The translations under genes and the position numbers were made by a program. The notes below the pieces were generated by a model. That model was not told where the DNA came from, searched no databases, and saw only the letters and a list, made by a program, of their open reading frames with translations. Positions 35,217-45,958 of a stretch of DNA of 64,000 bases are shown piece after piece. The stretch spans positions 6,617,984-6,681,983 of the forward strand of contig NZ_LFJC01000003.1 of the NCBI RefSeq assembly GCF_002776695.1, written 5' to 3'. The DNA comes from Bradyrhizobium nitroreducens. GTDB lineage: Bacteria; Pseudomonadota; Alphaproteobacteria; Rhizobiales; Xanthobacteraceae. How positions within the stretch are numbered: position 1 is the stretch's first letter; each line of letters opens with the position of its first letter.

Positions 35217-36322
35217 GCGATCAGTCGCTCCGTCTCGGGGTCGAACAGGCAAATGCGGCGGGTGTCGAGCGCGAAAGAGGCGGATGCGCCCGGCGCAGGG
35301 CGGATATCGGGCGAGATGCGCGCCATCGCGGGTTCGCCCCCGAGCCGCAGCGACACCATCGTCTCGGCACCGGTCGGCTCGACCATGTCCACCGGTGCCT
35401 CGACGAGGACAGGCGCTTCTCCTGAAAACGCGCGGCTGCCCTCGGCAATGCATTCCGGCCGGATGCCCACCACGACGTCGCGTCCGACGAAGGGCGCAGC
35501 GCCGTCATAATCTCTCAGGCGCAGGCGGACCTCGTCCGGCCGGCCCGCGCCGATCACCGCCACCAGCCCGTCCTTGTCGCTCTCGAGCCGGGCCGGCATG
35601 GTGTTCATCGGCGGCGAGCCCATGAAGCGGGCGACGAACAGATTGGCGGGATAGCGGTACACGGTGTCGGGGTCGGCGAATTGCTGCACGCGGCCCTGAT
35701 GCATCACGGCGATCCGCGTCGCCATCGTCATGGCCTCGATCTGGTCGTGGGTGACATAGACGATGGTGGCGCCGATGCGCTGGTGCAGCCGCTTGATCTC
35801 CATCCGCATCTCGACGCGCAGCTTGGCGTCGAGATTGGACAGCGGCTCGTCGAACAGGAAGAGCAGGGGATCGCGCACCAGGGCCCGCCCCATCGCGACG
35901 CGCTGGCGCTGGCCGCCGGAGAGCTGCGACGGCTTGCGGCCGAGCAGCGGCTCGATCTGGAGCAGTTTTGCGACATTCGCGACCGCGGCGTCTTGCGCGG
36001 TCTTGGGCACGTGACGGCATTCCATGCCGAAGGTGATGTTCTGTCGCACCGTCATCGAGGGATAAAGCGCGTAGGACTGGAACACCATGGCGATGTCGCG
36101 GTCTTTCGGCGCGACATCGTTGACGACGCGTCCGCCGATCTCGATCGTCCCGGCACTGGGGCGGTCGAGCCCGGCGACGATGTTGAGCAGCGTGGACTTG
36201 CCGCAACCGGACGGCCCGACCAGCACGGTGAACTCGCCGCTCTCGATGTCGAGAGCGATATCCTTCAGCACCTCCAGATTGGCGTAGCGCTTGGACAGGG
36301 CGCGAATGCTCAGTGCTGCCAT
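35213..36322 (-). CDS. sugar ABC transporter ATPase, UgpC/MalK type
   Basis: 369 residues. Walker A GPSGCGKST, signature LSGGQRQRVAMGRALV, Walker B LFLFDEPLSNLD and the switch histidine (VYVTHDQIEAM) are all present. A C-terminal OB-type TOBE domain (about 240-369) marks the CUT1/MalK branch that energises two-permease carbohydrate importers. Its start lies 10 bases after the second permease stop. Confidence 0.93.
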   Translation of the reverse strand: MAALSIRALSKRYANLEVLKDIALDIESGEFTVLVGPSGCGKSTLLNIVAGLDRPSAGTIEIGGRVVNDVAPKDRDIAMVFQSYALYPSMTVRQNITFGMECRHVPKTAQDAAVANVAKLLQIEPLLGRKPSQLSGGQRQRVAMGRALVRDPLLFLFDEPLSNLDAKLRVEMRMEIKRLHQRIGATIVYVTHDQIEAMTMATRIAVMHQGRVQQFADPDTVYRYPANLFVARFMGSPPMNTMPARLESDKDGLVAVIGAGRPDEVRLRLRDYDGAAPFVGRDVVVGIRPECIAEGSRAFSGEAPVLVEAPVDMVEPTGAETMVSLRLGGEPAMARISPDIRPAPGASASFALDTRRICLFDPETERLIA

Positions 36323-36332
36323 GACGTCTCCA

Positions 36333-37190
36333 TCATTTCACCGCCCCGGCAGTCAGGCCGCGGACGAAGTATTTGCCGCCGAGGAGGTAGATCAGCAGCG
36401 TGGGCAGCGCGGCGATGATCACCGCTGCGCTCTGCACGCCATGCTGCGGGATATCGGCGACGGCGGCGGATAGCGCGATGAGGGCGGCCGTGACCGGCTG
36501 CTGCTGGCCGGTCGTGAACGTCACGCCATAAAGGAACTCGTTCCAGATATGGGTGAACTGCCAGATCACTGTGACGATCAGGATCGGCCCCGATAGCGGC
36601 AGGATGATGCGCCAGAAGATACGGAAGAAACCAGCGCCGTCGATCCGCGCGGCCCGGATCAATTCATGGGGAATGGCGACATAATAGTTGCGGCAGAACA
36701 GCGTGGTGAAGGACAGCCCCTGGATGGTGTGGATCAGCACGAGGCCCGCCAGCGTGTTGATGAGACCGATGTCCCGCAGCACGATGGTCCAGGGCAGAAG
36801 ACGCATCTGCTGGGGCAGGAACAGGCCGAGCGTGACGATGCCGTAGATCCAGGTGTCGCCGCGAAAGCGCCAGAGCGACACGGCGTAACCGGCGACAGCG
36901 CCGAGCAGGGTCGAGAAGATCGTTGCGGGGATCGTGATCAGCGCGGAGTTCAGCATGTACGGCCGGATGCCGGCGCAGGTCTCGGCGACGCAGAAGCCGC
37001 TCCAGGCTGCGGCGTAGTTGCTCCAGGCCAGATGCTGAGGCCAGCCGATCATCGACCCCTGCGCGATCTCCTCGTTGGTCCGCAGCGAGTTCAGAACGAC
37101 AACGGCGAGCGGCGCGAGCCAGGCTGCGGCGATCAGCGAGACGACGAGATAGATCCAGATCCGGCTCGGAGCGAAGGTACGGTCAGGCAT
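36333..37190 (-). CDS. carbohydrate ABC transporter permease (MalG type)
   Basis: 285 residues from ATG 37190 (MPDRTFAPSRIW), overlapping the upstream permease by eight bases; a longer start at 37229 is in frame but less likely. Six membrane helices. The EAA loop that docks on the ATPase is at IPHELIRAARIDGAGFFRIF. It is one of the two channel subunits of the CUT1 importer. Confidence 0.92.
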   Translation of the reverse strand: MPDRTFAPSRIWIYLVVSLIAAAWLAPLAVVVLNSLRTNEEIAQGSMIGWPQHLAWSNYAAAWSGFCVAETCAGIRPYMLNSALITIPATIFSTLLGAVAGYAVSLWRFRGDTWIYGIVTLGLFLPQQMRLLPWTIVLRDIGLINTLAGLVLIHTIQGLSFTTLFCRNYYVAIPHELIRAARIDGAGFFRIFWRIILPLSGPILIVTVIWQFTHIWNEFLYGVTFTTGQQQPVTAALIALSAAVADIPQHGVQSAAVIIAALPTLLIYLLGGKYFVRGLTAGAVK

Positions 37191-38106
37191 GGGCGGCCCG
37201 CCGTCGCTGGAGATATCGCCAGGCTGCATATGGCAGCAGCACCGCGAGCAGAATGAGCAGCATCAGCACCGCCGCCGCCGCGCCCCGGCCGAGCAGGCTG
37301 CGCTGGAACATCAAATCGTAGACGACCAGGGCCGGCAGCTGGGTCGCAATTCCCGGCCCGCCATTGGTGAGCGCGCGGACGAGGTCGAAGGTCGAAATCG
37401 CGAATTGCAGCTGGATCACGACGACGGTGATGGTGATCGGCCACAGCGACGGCAGAATGATGCGCCGGTAGATTCGGACCGGCCCGGCGCCGTCGATCTG
37501 TGCGGCCTTGATGATGTCGGCATCGACGGAGCGAAGGCCGGCCAGGAACAACGCCATGGCAAAGCCGGAGGATTGCCAGATCGCAGCGATGACGATGGTC
37601 CAGATCGCCATGTCGCGGTCGATCAGCCAGTCGAACCTGAAGGAGGTCCAGCCGAGATCGTGGACCAATTTCTGGATCCCGAGGCCAGGATTGAGCAGCC
37701 AGCTCCACACCGTGCCGGTGACGACGAACGACACCGCGAGGGGATAGAGGAAGATCGATCGCAGCACGTTCTCGCCGCGGATGCGCTGATCGAGCAGGAT
37801 CGCGAGGATGAGGCCGGTCGCCGCGCTCAACACCACGAAAGCGCAGCCGAACAGCAGCAGATTGTCGAAGGCGATCTGCCAGTTCCGCGATGCCGCGACC
37901 GCCGTGTAGTTGCGCAGTCCCACCCAGCCCGTAACGGGAATGAGCGTCGACGGCGTGAACGAGATCCAGATCGTCCACAGCGAGAACGACACGAGGTGCG
38001 CTGCGGACAGCAGCAGCGGCACCCAGATCGTCAGATATTCGGGCAGCCGGCGCACCCATTCAGGGAGCGCCGGCCGGCCCGGTCTGATCGCGGCGGCATT
38101 GCTCAA
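37183..38106 (-). CDS. carbohydrate ABC transporter permease (MalF type)
   Basis: 307 residues. Six membrane helices with a periplasmic loop after the first; the EAA loop is at VDADIIKAAQIDGAGPVRIY. It pairs with the MalG-type permease downstream. Its start overlaps the stop of the binding-protein gene by four bases, so the four transport genes are translated as a coupled set. Confidence 0.92.
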   Translation of the reverse strand: MSNAAAIRPGRPALPEWVRRLPEYLTIWVPLLLSAAHLVSFSLWTIWISFTPSTLIPVTGWVGLRNYTAVAASRNWQIAFDNLLLFGCAFVVLSAATGLILAILLDQRIRGENVLRSIFLYPLAVSFVVTGTVWSWLLNPGLGIQKLVHDLGWTSFRFDWLIDRDMAIWTIVIAAIWQSSGFAMALFLAGLRSVDADIIKAAQIDGAGPVRIYRRIILPSLWPITITVVVIQLQFAISTFDLVRALTNGGPGIATQLPALVVYDLMFQRSLLGRGAAAAVLMLLILLAVLLPYAAWRYLQRRRAAHA

Positions 38107-39389
38107 CGCGCGCCCTCGACGGCCTCGGCGAGGCGCGTGGCGGCCTGCTCGGGCTTGATCGTCTTGTTCTTCACGTACTCCGTGATCACGTCGATCATCG
38201 CGGCCGTCATGCCATTTTCCTGCGCCATGTTGTGCGCCATGCTGAGGACGGCCTGGTTGCTGGCGATGGCGTTCTTGAGGGCGGCCGCGGTGGTCCGTTG
38301 ACCCTCCGACCAGCCTTCGCCGGACAGATCGACGTCGGTGCGCACGGGGATCGATCCCGTGATCTGCGAATACATGGTCTGGATCGCCGGATCCATGACG
38401 AGCTGGGCCATCAACGTCTGACCGGCCTGCAGGTCGGGCTCCTTGCGCTGCCAGAAGATGAAGGCATCGGCATTCAGCAGGAACACAGGCTTGCCGTTAT
38501 CACTCGGGCCCGGCGCAATCGTGAAGTCCTCGAACTTGAAACCGGCATTGCGCAACACGCCCTGCGCCCAGCCGCCCATGATCATCATGCCCATGTCGCC
38601 GTCGACGAAGCGCTTCAGATTGGTCGAGAAGTGCTGGGCGCCGACATTGGGGTCCATCCAATCGGCGATCTTGCGCACCTGCGCGAACGCAGCCTTGATC
38701 TCGGGGCCCTCCAGGGCCTTCTTCTCGAGATTCATGATGGCGGCGCGGTATGCGAGCGGACTGATGCCGGCGAGAGCAGCCTCGAATTTCTGCCCGTCGT
38801 CGGGACGGGTCCCGCCATTGGCGATGGGGAAGGCGACGCCGCCTGATTTCATCTTTTCGGCGAGGTCGTTGAAGTCAGCCCATGTGAGGGGGATCTTGTC
38901 GGCCTTGGCCTTGTCCATCGCGCGTTTGGACAGGAACAGCATGTTGGTGCTGTAGATCTGCAGCGGCAGTGCGATCCATTTGCCGCCCGGCTTGTGCAGT
39001 TTTGCAAGGTCCGGCGCGACGACCTTCTCATAGCCGGCGGCGGCGACCACGGCGTCGAGATCGACGGTCGGGGCAATCTTCGACCAGGCCGCGATCTCGG
39101 GGCCCTTGAGCTGCGAGCAGGCCGGCGGATCACCGGCCATGATCTGGGCGCGCAGCTTGTTCATCATCTCGGTGGTGAAACCGGGGACGGGCGAGTGCTG
39201 CCAGACGCCGCCCTTCTCCTCGAACTTCTTGCCGAGCGCAGTGATGGCCGCACCATCGCTGCCCGCGGACCATTGCGAGATTGCGGTGAGGCGCGGTTTG
39301 ACGGCGCCTTGCGCACGGGCAAATGCCGGCAATGCGAGCGTGGCCACGGATCCAGCGAGCAGACGACGCCTTGTTGTTGTGATCGGCAT
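38103..39389 (-). CDS. extracellular sugar-binding protein of the ABC importer
   Basis: 428 residues from ATG 39389, with GGGAGG about eight bases upstream. The signal sequence has a twin-arginine-like start (TTTRRRLLAGSVATLALPAFA) cleaved near FARA. Family 1 solute-binding fold of about 400 residues: LTAISQWSAGSDGAAI at the front, a middle hinge with NLEKKALEGPEIKAAFAQVR, and a C-terminal helical part ending in EGAR. It captures the sugar in the periplasm and sets the specificity, which cannot be read by eye. Confidence 0.9.
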   Translation of the reverse strand: MPITTTRRRLLAGSVATLALPAFARAQGAVKPRLTAISQWSAGSDGAAITALGKKFEEKGGVWQHSPVPGFTTEMMNKLRAQIMAGDPPACSQLKGPEIAAWSKIAPTVDLDAVVAAAGYEKVVAPDLAKLHKPGGKWIALPLQIYSTNMLFLSKRAMDKAKADKIPLTWADFNDLAEKMKSGGVAFPIANGGTRPDDGQKFEAALAGISPLAYRAAIMNLEKKALEGPEIKAAFAQVRKIADWMDPNVGAQHFSTNLKRFVDGDMGMMIMGGWAQGVLRNAGFKFEDFTIAPGPSDNGKPVFLLNADAFIFWQRKEPDLQAGQTLMAQLVMDPAIQTMYSQITGSIPVRTDVDLSGEGWSEGQRTTAAALKNAIASNQAVLSMAHNMAQENGMTAAMIDVITEYVKNKTIKPEQAATRLAEAVEGAR

Positions 39390-39448
39390 TTCAGTTCCTC
39401 CCGGTGTGAAGTCTTTCGCGCGTGTGGAACGTGCAGGTTCAGTGCATG

Positions 39449-40639
39449 TCAGGCGGCCTCCGTCGAGGTGGCGGGCATGCCGCCACGGCTGGCGAGGCAG
39501 AAGGCGGCGAAGGCGAGCGCGGCCTGTGGATCGTTGCCGGTCGACGGCGGAACGAAGGCGAGGGACACCTGCGCCAGTTTGCGTCCGCCCAAGAGGCACG
39601 CGTCGATGCCTTCGACCACGGCGTTGCGATCGTCCTCGGCGAGCATCGACGGCCAGCCGCTGATCGCAACGCCGCCGCACGGCTTCACGTTCAGCGTATT
39701 GCCGATCGCAAGGCCGAGGCGGAACAGGCGTCGTCGCAGCTCCTGCCGCACGCGCGAGGACATCGGAATCGTGCTCACCCAGTCGCTGCCGAGCTGGAGC
39801 AATTCGGTTTCGGCAACGCCGAGAAGCCCGGCCACGGCAGGAAGCGATGTGTACGCCTCGACGCAGCCGTGGTGGCCGCAGCGGCACCGCGGCCCATCGG
39901 GGCCGAAGACCATGTGGCCAAGCTCGACCGGCTGGAGAGCGTCGGTCTCGGTCGGATCGTCCATCCAGGTGCCCGCAACGCCCTGGCTGACCAGGACGAA
40001 CAGATGGGCGTCGTTGAACGGATAATTTTCCGTGCGGCAGCGGTGGAACGTGGCGTGCGCGACGACCGAATTGGTGAATTCGAGCGGCACGTCGGCGAAC
40101 ATCTCGGCGAACATGCCGTTGATACGCCCGACGTCGCAGGGGATGATCGGATTGGCCGAGATGCTGAGACGGCCGAGGCCGGGAATGGAGACCCCGATCT
40201 GCGATAGCGTGATCCGGCGGCGCCGCGTCCAATCGCGCAGCAACGCCATGGCTTCGCGAAACACGCCGCCGACAGTCTCGGTGGTCGGTTTCTTCGGCAG
40301 CGGCACGCGTTCGGTGTAGCGCAACTCGCCCGACAGGCCGCCGACGCCGACGCTGAGGTGCTGAGCGGTCAGCTCGAAGGCCGCAAGCGCGACCGAGCCG
40401 TCGAGCGACACGAGGCCGGTCGGGCCGCCGACGTAAGGGGCAGGGCGCCGCACCTCCTCGATCAGGCTTTCGGCCTTCAGGTCGAATAGGATGCGCGACA
40501 GGCTCGCTTCCGACAGCCGCACGGCCTTGGCCAGAGGCGGGCGAAACGAGCCGCCCGACTGAAGCAGATGAGTCAAAATGGCAGCGCGCGTCTGCCGCCG
40601 ACTTCTCGGCTGCTCCGGCATTTCCATCCCCGTCGTCAT
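39449..40639 (-). CDS. ROK-family transcriptional regulator of the sugar operon
   Basis: 396 residues; ATG 40627 is a second possible start. An N-terminal winged helix (ILTHLLQSGGSFRPPLAKAV, RLSEASLSRILFDL) is fused to a ROK sugar-kinase-like domain. The zinc motif C-x-C-G-x2-G-C-x-E is intact (CRCGHHGCVEAY). The usual ROK kinase DxGG site near VSLDGSVALAAFEL is altered, so it probably binds sugar without phosphorylating it. It is the first gene of the ABC operon, 59 bases before the binding protein. A perfect inverted repeat covers its start codon. Confidence 0.9.
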   Translation of the reverse strand: MTTGMEMPEQPRSRRQTRAAILTHLLQSGGSFRPPLAKAVRLSEASLSRILFDLKAESLIEEVRRPAPYVGGPTGLVSLDGSVALAAFELTAQHLSVGVGGLSGELRYTERVPLPKKPTTETVGGVFREAMALLRDWTRRRRITLSQIGVSIPGLGRLSISANPIIPCDVGRINGMFAEMFADVPLEFTNSVVAHATFHRCRTENYPFNDAHLFVLVSQGVAGTWMDDPTETDALQPVELGHMVFGPDGPRCRCGHHGCVEAYTSLPAVAGLLGVAETELLQLGSDWVSTIPMSSRVRQELRRRLFRLGLAIGNTLNVKPCGGVAISGWPSMLAEDDRNAVVEGIDACLLGGRKLAQVSLAFVPPSTGNDPQAALAFAAFCLASRGGMPATSTEAA

Positions 40640-40659
40640 TCTTACTTAGTGTAAGAATG
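40637..40659. promoter_or_regulatory. candidate ROK operator overlapping the regulator start
   Basis: Perfect 9-bp arms CATTCTTAC (40637-40645) and GTAAGAATG (40651-40659) around TTAGT. The first arm includes the ATG of the ROK gene on the minus strand. Such a site would let the regulator repress its own operon. AT-rich palindromes of about this size are typical of ROK repressors such as NagC and Mlc. Confidence 0.55.
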
Positions 40660-40785
40660 CGCGCGGGGCATTTGGACTGTCAAGCGTTTGCCGGCGTGAT
40701 GCTTGGACTTGTTGTTGTGCGCGGCAGCAACGTGGAACGGCGCGATTGGTGTCGTGGGGGGGCCACCCTGCGGCATCTGCGCGAA

Positions 40786-40818
40786 ACAAAAACGGCGCCA
40801 TCTTGCGATGGCGCCGTT
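40786..40818 (-). terminator. Rho-independent terminator of gltA
   Basis: Perfect 11-bp stem (AACGGCGCCAT with ATGGCGCCGTT) and a six-base loop; read on the minus strand it ends in a T-run. It begins 24 bases after the gltA stop. Confidence 0.88.
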
Positions 40819-40841
40819 CCGCTGACCTATTTCGTCAGACT

Positions 40842-42146
40842 TTACTTGCGATCCTTCATCGGCACGTAGTCGCGCTTGGCGACGCCGGTGTAGAGCTGGC
40901 GCGGGCGGCCGATCTTCTGCTGCGGGTCCTCGATCATCTCGCTCCACTGGCTGATCCAGCCGACGGTGCGGGCGACCGCGAACAGCACGGTGAACATCGA
41001 GACCGGGAAGCCCATCGCCTTCAGCGTGATGCCCGAATAGAAGTCGACGTTCGGGTAGAGCTTGCGGTCGATGAAGTACTGGTCGCTCAGCGCGATCTTC
41101 TCGAGCTCGAGGGCCACCTTCAGCATCGGATCGTCGCCATGGCCGGTCTCCTTGAGCACGGCGTGACACATCTTCTGCATGATCTTGGCGCGCGGATCGT
41201 AGTTCTTGTAGACGCGGTGGCCGAAGCCCATCAGGCGGACTTCGGAGTTCTTGTCCTTCACCTTGGCGATGAACTCGGGGATCTTGTCGACCGTGCCGAT
41301 GTCATAGAGCATGTTGAGCGCGGCTTCGTTGGCGCCGCCATGCGCCGGGCCCCAGAGGCAGGCGATGCCCGCCGCGATGCAGGCGAACGGGTTGGCGCCG
41401 GAGGAGCCGGCGATGCGCACGGTCGAGGTCGAGGCGTTCTGCTCGTGATCGGCGTGCAGGATGAAGATCTTCTCGAGCGCGTCGGCGAGCACCGGGCTGA
41501 CCTTGTAGTCCTCGCACGGCACCGCGAAGCACATGTTCAGGAAGTTCTCGGCAAAGCCCAGCGAGTTCTTCGGATAAACGAAGGGCTGGCCGACGGTGTA
41601 CTTGTAGGCCATCGCCGCCAGCGTCGGGATCTTCGCGATCATGCGCATGGAAGCGATCATGCGCTGCTTCGGATCGTTGATGTCGGTGCTGTCGTGATAG
41701 AACGCGGCGAGCGCGCCGACGGCCGCAACCATGATCGCCATCGGATGGGCGTCGCGGCGGAAGCCCTGGAAGAAGCGGGCCATCTGCTCGTGCACCATCG
41801 TGTGATGGGTCACGCGGTGGTCGAAATCCTTCTTCTGCGCGGCGGTCGGCAGGTCTCCGTAGAGCAGGAGATAGCAGGTCTCCAGGAAGTCGCCGTGCTC
41901 GGCGAGCTGCTCGATGGGGTAGCCGCGGTATTCCAGCACGCCCGCGTCGCCGTCGATATAGGTGATCTTGGACTGGCAGCTCGCGGTCGAGGTGAAGCCC
42001 GGATCGTAGGTGAACAGGCCCGACTGGCCGTAGAGCTTGCCGATATCGATGACATCAGGCCCGACGCTGCCGCTGAGGATCGGAAGATCGTAATTCTTGT
42101 TTCCGACCGTCAGCGTGGCGGTCTTGTTGTTTGGTTTTGCGTCCAT
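40842..42146 (-). CDS. gltA: type II citrate synthase
   Basis: 434 residues. It condenses oxaloacetate and acetyl-CoA at the entry of the TCA cycle. The proteobacterial hexameric form is recognised by its N-terminal extension (ATLTVGNKNYDLPILSGSVGP) and NADH-sensitive architecture. The catalytic histidines are in ADHEQNASTSTVR and LWGPAHGGANEAAL, the aspartate near GFGHRVYKNYDPRA. It is monocistronic with its own terminator, and gltX lies 146 bases upstream in the same direction. Confidence 0.96.
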   Translation of the reverse strand: MDAKPNNKTATLTVGNKNYDLPILSGSVGPDVIDIGKLYGQSGLFTYDPGFTSTASCQSKITYIDGDAGVLEYRGYPIEQLAEHGDFLETCYLLLYGDLPTAAQKKDFDHRVTHHTMVHEQMARFFQGFRRDAHPMAIMVAAVGALAAFYHDSTDINDPKQRMIASMRMIAKIPTLAAMAYKYTVGQPFVYPKNSLGFAENFLNMCFAVPCEDYKVSPVLADALEKIFILHADHEQNASTSTVRIAGSSGANPFACIAAGIACLWGPAHGGANEAALNMLYDIGTVDKIPEFIAKVKDKNSEVRLMGFGHRVYKNYDPRAKIMQKMCHAVLKETGHGDDPMLKVALELEKIALSDQYFIDRKLYPNVDFYSGITLKAMGFPVSMFTVLFAVARTVGWISQWSEMIEDPQQKIGRPRQLYTGVAKRDYVPMKDRK

Positions 42147-42292
42147 CGTAGGTCCCCGATGTGTGGTGAAACGGGCCGGTGCCGGAGGCCCCGCGGAAGA
42201 TCATTGGGGGCAGGCCGGAAGTTCCAGAATGTACGGGGAGATGGGTATATTATTGCTGTGTGCGCTGCAAGATCGCCGCACGCATGATCGAC

Positions 42293-43720
42293 TTACGTCG
42301 TAGACTGATCCTTAAGCCGCCCAAGGCTCTCCTGGCGTCCCAGGACGTCCAAAACCTCAAATATACCAGGCGACGTGGTCCGTCCGGTCAGCGCGGCCCG
42401 CAAGGGCTGGGCGACCGCGCCGAGTTTGAGACTATTTTCCTCGGCAAAAGCGCGCAGCGCAGCTTCCGTGGTGGCGCCGCTCCACGTCTCGACTTTCTCC
42501 AGTGCGGAATGAAGCTGGCCGATCAACTTGCGGTTCTCTGGCGTCAGCAGCGCCTGCGCCTTGGGATCGAGCTGCAGCGGCCGGTCCGCGAAGATGAAGT
42601 AGGCGCCGTCGATCAGCTCGATCAGCGTCTTGGCACGCTCCTTCAGGGCTGGCATGGCCTTCGCCAGCTGCGCGCGCGTGGTGCCGTTTAACTTGGCCTT
42701 AAGCTCGTCGCGCGCGGGCACGAGATGGTCGAGCACGTCCTCGAACATCTTCACGAGCGATTGATCGTCGGCGTGGCGGATGTAATGGCCGTTGAGGTTT
42801 TCCAGCTTGGCGAAATCGAAGCGCGCCGCCGCCCGCCCAACGCTGGCGAGGTCGAAGGCCGCGATCATCTCCTCGGTCGAGAAGATCTCCTGGTCGCCAT
42901 GGCTCCAGCCGAGCCGGACGAGATAGTTGCGCAGCGCGGCGGGGAGGTATCCCATGGCGCGGTAGGCATCGACGCCGAGCGCGCCGTGCCGCTTCGACAG
43001 CTTGGAGCCGTCCGGCCCGTGGATCAGCGGGATGTGGGACATGCTCGGCAGGGTCCAGCCCATCGCATCGTAGATCTGCTTCTGGCGGGCGGCGTTGATC
43101 AGATGGTCGTCGCCGCGGATGACGTGGGTGACGCCCATGTCGTGGTCGTCCACGACTACCGCGAGCATGTAGGTCGGGTTGCCATCGCCGCGCAACAGTA
43201 CGAGGTCGTCGAGGTTCTCGTTCTGCCAGACCACGCGGCCCTGCACCTGGTCCTCGATCACGGTCTCGCCGGTCTGCGGCGCGCGCAGGCGGATGGTGGG
43301 CTTGACGTCGCTCGGCGCCGTGGCCGGGTCGCGGTCGCGCCATAGGCCGTCGTAGAGGCGGGTGCGGCCCTCGCTGCGCGCCTTCTCGCGCATCGCGGTG
43401 AGCTCCTCGGCGGTGGCGTAACAGCGATAGGCCTTGCCGTCGGCAAGCAGTTGCTCGGCGACCTCGCGGTGACGGGCAGCGCGGCTGAACTGGTAGATGA
43501 CCTCGCCGTCCCAGCCGAGCTCCAGCCATTTCAGCCCGTCGAGGATGGCGCCGATCGCGGCCTCGGTGGAGCGCTCCCGGTCGGTGTCCTCGATCCGCAG
43601 CAGCATCTTGCCGCCGTGCTTCTTGGCATAGAGCCAGTTGAACAGCGCCGTGCGGGCGCCCCCGATATGGAGGAAGCCGGTCGGCGAGGGGGCGAAGCGG
43701 GTGACGACGGGGGAGGTCAT
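42293..43720 (-). CDS. gltX: glutamyl-tRNA synthetase
   Basis: 475 residues. Class I synthetase: the HIGH-type motif appears as HIGGA (SPTGFLHIGGARTALF), as is usual for bacterial GluRS, and KMSKS as KLSKRHG. The C-terminal half is the all-helical bacterial anticodon-binding domain. It charges tRNA-Glu, and in organisms with GatCAB also tRNA-Gln. It is divergent from glnS with 154 bases between, so the two synthetases for the neighbouring amino acids share one promoter region. Confidence 0.95.
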   Translation of the reverse strand: MTSPVVTRFAPSPTGFLHIGGARTALFNWLYAKKHGGKMLLRIEDTDRERSTEAAIGAILDGLKWLELGWDGEVIYQFSRAARHREVAEQLLADGKAYRCYATAEELTAMREKARSEGRTRLYDGLWRDRDPATAPSDVKPTIRLRAPQTGETVIEDQVQGRVVWQNENLDDLVLLRGDGNPTYMLAVVVDDHDMGVTHVIRGDDHLINAARQKQIYDAMGWTLPSMSHIPLIHGPDGSKLSKRHGALGVDAYRAMGYLPAALRNYLVRLGWSHGDQEIFSTEEMIAAFDLASVGRAAARFDFAKLENLNGHYIRHADDQSLVKMFEDVLDHLVPARDELKAKLNGTTRAQLAKAMPALKERAKTLIELIDGAYFIFADRPLQLDPKAQALLTPENRKLIGQLHSALEKVETWSGATTEAALRAFAEENSLKLGAVAQPLRAALTGRTTSPGIFEVLDVLGRQESLGRLKDQSTT

Positions 43721-43874
43721 TCTTGGCAGGGCCTATGCATTGGAGGCGGTGGTATATAACAGGACCGCAGCATAACTAAAGCCCGGTGGCGGACCGCCAG
43801 ACCTCGCTTAAGCCCTTGGCTCAGCCCAGCGAATTTGGCAGAAGGACCGCTGATTTCCCGACAGGATTTTCGTA

Positions 43875-45551
<1,677 letters not shown>

Positions 45552-45559
45552 GGGATGAC

Positions 45560-45946
45560 ATGAGCAGCGAAGCCGGCGCCATCGTTTCCGCCATCATCGC
45601 GAAATGGTGCGCCGGCTTTTCTGCGCTCGATGCGGCCGCGCTGTCGTCTCTCTATTCGAAGAACGCGTTCTTCTTCGGCTCCAACCCAAAACTCTATCGG
45701 GGCAGGGACGGCGTTGCCGACTATTTCAACGGCCTGCCGCGGTGGCACAAGCCGAGCGCCGTGTTCTCCGACATGCACGCCGCGCTGGCCGGCCCCGAGC
45801 TGATCAACATGGCCGCGACCATCTCGTTCGACCTCGCCGGCGAGCGGGACGATCTCGTCGTCAAAATGAGCTGGGTCATCATCCGCGAAGACGGCGACTG
45901 GAAGATCGTCAACCACCACGCCTCGGCGCAGGCACCGCTGATCTAG
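45560..45946 (+). CDS. SnoaL/DUF4440-like NTF2-fold protein
   Basis: 128 residues from ATG 45560, with GAGGGA seven bases upstream and eight bases after glnS. An NTF2-like cone fold is suggested by the helix IVSAIIAKWCAGFSALDAAALSSLYS, the NAFFFGS strand, and the closing WVIIREDGDWKIVNHHAS. Members bind or isomerise small molecules, or protect enzymes; the substrate is unknown. It is likely co-transcribed with glnS. Confidence 0.82.
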   Translation: MSSEAGAIVSAIIAKWCAGFSALDAAALSSLYSKNAFFFGSNPKLYRGRDGVADYFNGLPRWHKPSAVFSDMHAALAGPELINMAATISFDLAGERDDLVVKMSWVIIREDGDWKIVNHHASAQAPLI

Positions 45947-45958
45947 CGGCGGGCTCGA

